Positions 59,134-64,000 of a stretch of DNA of 64,000 nt are shown here, piece after piece. The translations under genes and the position numbers were made by a program. Positions within the stretch are counted from its first letter, which is position 1. The number at the start of each line of letters is the position of its first letter. Origin of the DNA: Macquaria australasica. Its lineage: Eukaryota; Chordata; Actinopteri; Centrarchiformes; Percichthyidae. The notes under the pieces were generated by a model. The model did no database searches. It saw only the letters and a list, made by a program, of their open reading frames with translations, and had not been told where the DNA came from. The stretch lies in contig SEMN01000059.1 in NCBI GenBank assembly GCA_005408345.1, positions 434,001-498,000 on the forward strand, read 5' to 3'.

Positions 59134-62100
59134 CTTTGGCAGTAGTTTATCGACTGACAGCTCCCAAGTGTTCAGGAGTCCAGCCAGTGATCCCCTGGTC
59201 TCCAATTGGGTTGGAGGTTACAAAGTGCAAAACTAAGCAGCATTTTTCAATGGGCTATTTCCCTAGAAACATTATAAATACAAAGAAATGTATTGTTTGC
59301 AATTTGCATTAATGAGAGGCACATTTTCAAATGAACATTTTACAAGTATTCTCGTCAATACAATGGAGTAGCTTTTTTGTTTAGGTGTACTTTTTTGAGT
59401 TAATTTAAAAGTCATTCATTCTTGTTTCTGTTTTTGTTTAAATTTTCTCTTAGCCTCTTTTCCCTCATGAGGCAATCTGAAAGACAGACGTTTCAAAATG
59501 ATATGATAGTGTCCTCCTCAGAGCATCACTGAACTGTGGAGGGATATATGTTGTTAGGATAGGTTCATTGAAAGGGTGACAGGATGCTACATTTGGCCCT
59601 TAATTATTATGATATGTATAGTGGGGGTTGTGTTTCTCAGAGATTAACGTTTACTTGACTGCTTTTCAACATAAGTAATCTTACTTCTATATAAATGATA
59701 TTTAAGTGAATAGCAGTACTTCTACTGGAGCAGGATATACTATTCCTCTTTCCACCTGGTGAAAAGTAACCTCACATGTGCTCTCTTAAAAGAATCAGCA
59801 GGTGTTTACCTTCACATGCTTAATGGAATGCAGTGTACCTTTATCATGAGTGCGTCCTAATCACTTCTGACTGATCTCCTTTCTGACTGCAAATCTGTCT
59901 GTTGTATGTTCAGACAGAGGAGAATACAGTCATGAAGGAGGCCCTTGGGAGGATGAAGAACTCTAAAGAGAAAAACATGTGCTGGCAGGATGGCCGCCTG
60001 TTTGACGATAAGGAAGACTGGGTTGTAGACAGCTGCACCAAATGTACCTGCCAGGTAGTGCCAAGTCATATGGGAATATGTACAGATTTGCTGTTGATGT
60101 CAGTGACCTTGATATATCTCTAATATTTATTGATGGCAGGAGTCCAAGATCGTGTGTCACCAGATTACATGCCCCCCAGTGGCCTGTGCCAGCCCCTCAT
60201 TTGTCGACGGCGAGTGTTGCCCCATGTGTATGTGTAAGTAGTCAGATCCTCCAATTATCCAATGCACCCAGCATGTAAATGCAATTATAAACACACTCGG
60301 TTTTATGCATGCATGCTATTTTAAATTAATGGGTCAATATGCTATAAAAACAATATTCCACGCATGTTAAATTTTAATACCACAGGACTGTTGCTGCCAG
60401 TTTGTCTTTGTGAGCGAACCACATATTTATTGGTCAAAATACAAGACACTCAGAATGGCTACTGTGGGTTTTTCAGATGAGGTCATGTGATAAACAGACT
60501 GACGTAAAAAAATAAAAACAAAACAGTGCAGACATGATCTTTTGTTAGTACTTTTATTATTCTGTGTTAACATTGAGTAGATACGGGGGGGAAAAAGGAA
60601 CAAAATGTTGAATTTGTGCTTTTTCTTCTTCCAGCTAAAGACAGTGATGATGGCTGGTCCCCCTGGTCAGAGTGGACAGAGTGCACAGTCACCTGCGGTA
60701 TAGGAACTCAACAGAGGGGTCGGTCATGTGATGCAACCAGTAACCCCTGCACCGGACCTTCTATCCAGACCCGCAAGTGCAGCCTGGGCAAATGCGACAG
60801 CCGTGGTGCAGATTTTGTTTTTTTTTAAATAGTTTATCTCCTGTCACTCAGTTTTCATTTAAATAGATGGCATCCAATAGTAATCGCCTCAGTCCTGTGA
60901 TATTATCTTGATCAAAGTATGCGTCTGCCATTGCCACAACTACACGATAATGTAAAACAAACAACAGTATGATATATGGGAGGGGAGGCACATGATGGAA
61001 CCGTGGAAAAACTCAGCAGTGAGTTATGAGATGAGATCCTCCAAAGTGCCTCCATAAATCTGTTGAAAATGGATCCATCTCAGTGAGACTGAAACCCAGT
61101 GAAGAACTGGATGGTCGGGTTGCAGGGTGTGCCCAGTCAAAGTTAATTCCATATAAATCACTGGCGGAGAGGGTGTTCCACAGTGCAATGACTCACCGCC
61201 GCCTGCCATGCAAAAATATAAAATATTAATGCATTTGATCATTAGATGTACTATATAAGAGGTGGGTTGTCAGGAGGTTTCGCTATATTTGTGCTGGTTG
61301 CCGAAACTGGTGAATTGGGTGTTTGATAAATTGTGGGATTAGCATGTGTTATTGCTTGCAGCTAACATTACACTGCATCTGTGTGAGTGACTGAATCAGT
61401 CTAACCACTGGAGGATAGTTTACCCACAATGACATAATTACTGGCGCAAGCATCTTAGAACATCTTTGAAAGTGGGTCATCATCGCCAGCATCACACAAT
61501 GTTTACTTGTAGAAAATGTGGTGGCCATTTTTTTTTTTTTACTTTTGCAAATTATACATGTCTGTAACTATTTGACTGAGAGGAAATGTAGAGGATAATA
61601 CATGACATGTGTTTTGGTGATCTCTGCCTGATATGTTTGATGTTTGATACCCAGTTCGCCAGGACGGAGGGTGGAGTTTGTGGTCGCCATGGTCGTCCTG
61701 CTCGGTGACCTGTGGAGAAGGACAGATCACCAGGATACGACACTGCAATGCTCCCGTGCCACAGCTGGGGGGCAAAGACTGCGAGGGAAGTGGGAGAGAG
61801 ACTCAGCGCTGCACTGCCAAGCCGTGTCCCAGTGAGTATTTCACTCACACTCAAAAGCAGCATCTCCATTACAGCAGCGTCCGTGTTGAACAACCAGACT
61901 CCCTCGTGCCTCACGGTTCCCCTGAGGCCACATTCCCCATGTGTTTTGGACTGGCCTCCTGTCTGTCTTTCAGGAAATGTTGACCCAAATCAGCTCAATA
62001 TGTTTTCTCTTGTAGTATTAAGTTCCAAGCTTCTGACTCTCTGGCTACTTCTCACATTTCTGACTTTCTGAATGTTGACATATTTTTATTTAGAAACAAA

Positions 62101-63636
62101 GAGTTTGTAGAATTTGTAGAATAAAATGTTTGACATCAGAGATTAACTACTGAAAATCTATCTCCGTATCTTTTTAGTCGACGGTGGTTGGGGTCCTTGG
62201 TCCCCATGGGCAACCTGTTCAGCAACATGCGGAGGGGGAGTCAAAAGTCGGGCGCGCGAGTGCAACAGCCCCGAACCTCAGCATGGCGGCAAGAAGTGTA
62301 TCGGAGAGGCCAACGACAGTGACAGCTGTAACAAAAAAGACTGTCCTATTGGTGAGCACCAGTCACTCTATGTAATGTTTTTAGCCATGAAAGCAACAGA
62401 CTCTAGGGATAGCAAAGCCGGGCAGTCAGTCAGTCCACCACTTTGTCTCACTGAAATATCTCACCAGCTAAGTTCTACAGACATTCATGCTCCCCAGAGG
62501 GTGAATCCTACTGATCCAATGACTTTTCCTCTAGTGCCACAATGTAGATGACCTCTGTGGTTTTGAGTCAAAATCGTAAACCAAATAACTACAAAACTAG
62601 AGACATTCCCATCAGCTGTTCTTTGTATTTAGAGCTAATTAGCAAATGTTAGCATGCTAACACACTAAACACGCTGAACATGGCAATCATTATACCTGCT
62701 AAACATCAGCATGTTAGCGTTGTCATTGTGAGCATTTTAGCATGCTGTTAAGATTATAACTTGAAGATTACAGTATTACATATGTTTGACTGAATGAAGA
62801 TTTTAAAGGGTTTGTTCACACAAATTATTTTAAAAAACAAACACATTTTCTCACTTACTCCTCACTGTGTAAGTAATGGAGGCACTGTTTCTGGAAAGAG
62901 ATGTTGTTGATGAATATTTTAAACTTTATTTTTAATGCCGTGAGCACCACAGACTAAAACCAATACCATTTACCGCTATCGGGGTGGAGGCAAAAATTCA
63001 AAACCTGGGCAAATAAAACTTTAGGCATAGCTTGATACAGCTAGAGAAAATATGTTTTCTTGTAATTTGGGTGAAACAGCCCTTTAAAGTCTGGATCGTT
63101 TATGCAGAGTATGCCCTAGCTGGGTGGGCTTTATCTTGAAGCATCAAGTTTAGATTAAAAAAAACATTACAAATTAAAGTTGAATCATTTGGAGACACAC
63201 TCTACAGATATGTCCAGCGATGTTTAAATCATCCAAATCCCTTGCAGATGGCTGTCTGTCTAACCCATGCTTTGGGGGAGTGGATTGCAACAGCTCTCCA
63301 GATGGGTCCTGGGAGTGTGGCCCATGCCCTGCTGGTTTCCGTGGAAATGGTACCCACTGTGAAGACATTAATGAGGTTAAAGTTCCTGTTTTTCTTATGT
63401 GCATAAACCAGACGTGTATTTAAGACTTCATTCATGTATTTATTTGTTTGCATTTTACTGATGCTTTTCATTCCCTCCTCCAGTGTGACATGGTGTCTGA
63501 TGTTTGCTACAAAGTGAGCGGAACGCAGCGCTGCGTCAACACCGATCCAGGTTTCCACTGTCTGCCCTGTCCGAAGCGCTACAAGGGCACCCAGCCTTTT
63601 GGTATGGGTGTGGATGCTGCCAAGAAGAACAAACAG
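54346..63636 (+). CDS. thbs2: thbs2, thrombospondin 2 (first 11 coding exons, 3' part beyond window)
   Basis: Gene-level entry. Coding exons are 54346-54412, 54594-55147, 55692-55776, 58217-58413, 59914-60054, 60140-60233, 60635-60805, 61655-61831, 62178-62351, 63248-63375 and 63484-63636; all junctions keep frame, giving 647 codons without a stop. Domain order: signal peptide (1-22), N-terminal heparin-binding laminin-G-like domain (about 30-230, with Cys171 and Cys230 as the expected disulfide), oligomerisation segment with Cys270 and Cys274 for the trimer, VWC domain (about 324-378), three type 1 repeats (about 384-553) and two EGF-like modules (from 554). The calcium-binding type 3 repeats and C-terminal domain should follow beyond 64000. 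Thrombospondin 2 is a secreted trimeric matricellular glycoprotein that binds CD36 and CD47, restrains angiogenesis and affects collagen fibril assembly. I chose THBS2 over THBS1 because of sequence similarity as I recall it and because wdr27 is the neighbour. If the species kept duplicates, a/b status cannot be told. Confidence 0.95.
54594..55147 (+). CDS. thbs2: thbs2 exon 3: N-terminal laminin-G-like (TSPN) domain
   Basis: 554-nt exon, acceptor tgatttgtag|AT, donor ttcagg|gtaaga. It encodes SFDLFEISHITRKTLGAKQF, then APAYRFIRFDHLPP, GTLIGLEGP, QFEIVSNG and DEPFYEHLQAEGSRMYVAKG, all close to the TSPN domain of vertebrate THBS2. N155-I-T is a likely N-glycosylation site. Basic residues support heparan sulfate binding by analogy. 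Confidence 0.97.
55692..55776 (+). CDS. thbs2: thbs2 exon 4: end of TSPN domain
   Basis: Acceptor gccaaacag|GGC, donor caag|gtaaga, 85 nt. It encodes GLLQNVRFIFDTAVEDVL, then RDCEV; Cys230 should pair with Cys171. Phase 0 in, phase 1 out. Confidence 0.96.
55777..58216 (+). other. thbs2 intron 4, 2.4 kb
   Basis: Contains a (CA)n run at about 56361-56400 and no supported exon. Several 60-120-codon open frames are chance. Confidence 0.55.
58217..58413 (+). CDS. thbs2: thbs2 exon 5: linker and oligomerisation segment
   Basis: Acceptor gcccctccag|AT, donor aaagtg|gtaagt, 197 nt. A variable acidic linker is followed by MCERSCEEL (Cys270, Cys274), the interchain cysteines of the trimeric group A thrombospondins, and a heptad-like stretch FQELKGLRVVVSNLIDGLQK fitting a coiled coil. 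Confidence 0.96.
58414..59913 (+). other. thbs2 intron 5, 1.5 kb
   Basis: Contains a poly-A block near 58920-58944 and the long CA microsatellite at 59033-59131. The minus-strand open frame of 174 codons here is a product of that microsatellite. Confidence 0.6.
59033..59131. repeat. compound (CA)n microsatellite, about 99 nt
   Basis: CA dinucleotides interrupted by CGCG, CCT and CATA. Read on the minus strand it gives long Cys-Val runs, hence spurious open frames. Confidence 0.97.
59914..60054 (+). CDS. thbs2: thbs2 exon 6: end of coiled coil and start of VWC domain
   Basis: Acceptor gtatgttcag|ACA, donor tgccag|gtagtg, 141 nt, phase 0 at both ends. It encodes a charged linker and then CWQDGRLFDDKEDWVVDSC, the start of the von Willebrand C (procollagen homology) domain. 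Confidence 0.96.
60140..60233 (+). CDS. thbs2: thbs2 exon 7: second half of VWC domain
   Basis: Acceptor tgatggcag|GAG, donor tatgt|gtaagt, 94 nt, after an 85-nt intron. It encodes VCHQITCPPVACASPSFVDG, then ECCPMC, completing the VWC cysteine pattern. Confidence 0.96.
60635..60805 (+). CDS. thbs2: thbs2 exon 8: TSP type 1 repeat 1
   Basis: Acceptor cttcttccag|CT, donor cgtg|gtgcag, 171 nt. It encodes WSPWSEWTECTVTCGIGTQQ, then RGRSCD, a full TSR with the Trp ladder and six cysteines. The W-x-x-W motifs are possible C-mannosylation sites. Phase 1 on both sides, as usual for TSR exons. Confidence 0.97.
60806..61654 (+). other. thbs2 intron 8, 0.85 kb
   Basis: Non-coding. It contains a poly-T block near 61530-61542 and sequence around 61040-61210 that may be an old repeat. 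No family is recognised. Confidence 0.5.
61655..61831 (+). CDS. thbs2: thbs2 exon 9: TSP type 1 repeat 2
   Basis: Acceptor gatacccag|TT, donor tccca|gtgagt, 177 nt. It encodes DGGWSLWSPWSSCSVTCGEG and RIRHC; CSVTCG is the CD36-binding motif described for thrombospondin 1 and 2. Symmetric phase 1 exon. Confidence 0.97.
62178..62351 (+). CDS. thbs2: thbs2 exon 10: TSP type 1 repeat 3
   Basis: Acceptor tctttttag|TC, donor tattg|gtgagc, 174 nt. It encodes WGPWSPWATCSATCGGGV, then SPEPQHGGKKC. Symmetric phase 1 exon. Confidence 0.97.
62440..62757 (-). repeat. percomorph interspersed repeat (gcatgctaacat type), copy 2, reversed
   Basis: Contains gagctaattagcaaatgtta, gcatgctaacac, tacctgctaaacatcagcat and gttagcgttgtcattgtgag, the reverse-strand form of words in 50510-50640. 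The part near 62440-62560 (tgacttttcctctagtgcca) matches the far end of copy 1. Confidence 0.7.
62802..63088. mobile_element. MITE-like element with TTTAAAGGG inverted ends
   Basis: The left end is tttaaagggtttgttcacac, followed by aaatta; the right end, taatttgggtgaaacagccc, continues to tttaaa. Reverse-complementing the right end gives the left end with few differences over about 24 bp. Length is 287 bp and it has no coding capacity. Internal words (acattttctcacttactcct) fit a fish non-autonomous DNA transposon I know from other percomorphs. Confidence 0.75.
63248..63375 (+). CDS. thbs2: thbs2 exon 11: EGF-like module 1
   Basis: Acceptor ccttgcag|AT, donor atgag|gttaaa (weak after +2), 128 nt. 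It encodes DGCLSNPCFGGVDC, then CPAGFRGNGTHCEDINE. N-G-T is a possible glycosylation site. The junction gives INE-CDMVSDVC, as expected for the next calcium-binding EGF. Confidence 0.96.
63484..63636 (+). CDS. thbs2: thbs2 exon 12: EGF-like module 2
   Basis: Acceptor ccctcctccag|TGT, donor aaacag|gtgaat, 153 nt, phase 0 on both sides. It encodes RCVNTDPGFHCLPCPKRYKG and ends GVDAAKKNKQ, as in THBS2 before the third EGF module. Confidence 0.96.
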
Positions 63637-64000
63637 GTGAATTGAAGTTACTCCCATTCAGTGACAATAACAGACTATTGATTGGATGCCATTCAAACAG
63701 GGAGCTTTTAGTCTAGTGGGAACAAAATGTGGTAAAGGAAAGGATACGATGTGGGCCTTAGCTCCAGGCAGATTTTCAGAAGCAGTTGTGCAGATTTTTT
63801 TTTGTCAGAGCCAAATTTATGAATGATGGTAGCAGCAGTTTGGGTGATTTATAAGCTTCATTGGTGCAGTGAGAGTGTTTACACAGTGTTGGAGGGGAGG
63901 CCCTGGGCCACCGTATATGAATTTGACTCACCTTGACCCAGAATCAGCAAGCAGAAGGAGAGGGAGGAGAGTTGGGCAACTCTTAACAACAAACATGTGC

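Larger units (their letters stand above)
62352..63247 (+). other. thbs2 intron 10, 0.9 kb, made mostly of repeats
   Basis: Two elements fill this intron: the reversed interspersed repeat at 62440-62757 and the MITE-like element at 62802-63088. Little unique sequence is left. Confidence 0.65.

Noticed and set aside
61552..61914. 120-codon minus-strand frame
   Set aside because: Antisense shadow over thbs2 exon 9 (TSP type 1 repeat 2).

Overview
The window is a piece of a teleost fish nuclear genome, most likely a spiny-rayed (percomorph) fish. It has split genes with GT-AG introns, AT-rich non-coding DNA, CA/GT/AT microsatellites, LINE remnants and several short interspersed repeats that I recognise from fish genomes. 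There is no bacterial-type gene organisation, and I saw no tRNA, rRNA or CRISPR.

Two genes lie head to tail on the + strand. The first, about 254-40350, is the 3' part of wdr27 (WD repeat domain 27). I assembled 19 coding exons by hand; every exon-exon junction keeps the reading frame, giving about 612 codons up to a TAA at 39579-39581. The first roughly 200 codons lie before the window. The last intron alone is 11.8 kb. The second, from about 53755 to beyond the right edge, is the 5' half of a thrombospondin 2 gene (thbs2). It has a TATA promoter, a non-coding first exon and 11 coding exons (647 codons so far). These encode a signal peptide, the N-terminal laminin-G-like domain, the oligomerisation segment with two cysteines, a VWC domain, three TSP type 1 repeats and the first two EGF-like modules. 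WDR27 and THBS2 are also neighbours in human (6q27), which supports both calls.

The 13.4 kb between the genes (about 40.4-53.7 kb) and the large wdr27 introns hold no gene I can support. They contain decayed LINE reverse-transcriptase fragments (33.2-33.6 kb on +; 46.6-47.1 and 47.5-47.6 kb on -), two MITE-like elements with visible inverted ends (43506-43837 and 62802-63088), a long interspersed repeat present twice in opposite orientation (50441-50960 and 62440-62757), other fish-type repeats, microsatellites and three short perfect hairpins. The two genes have unrelated jobs: a cytoplasmic/nuclear WD scaffold and a secreted matricellular glycoprotein. Their adjacency is conserved synteny rather than a functional cluster.

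I did not find a clearly new biological system. The observations most worth a second look are a candidate poison exon in wdr27, a start-stop uORF in the thbs2 leader, alternative or weak splice sites, the perfect hairpins and one intronic 186-codon open frame.
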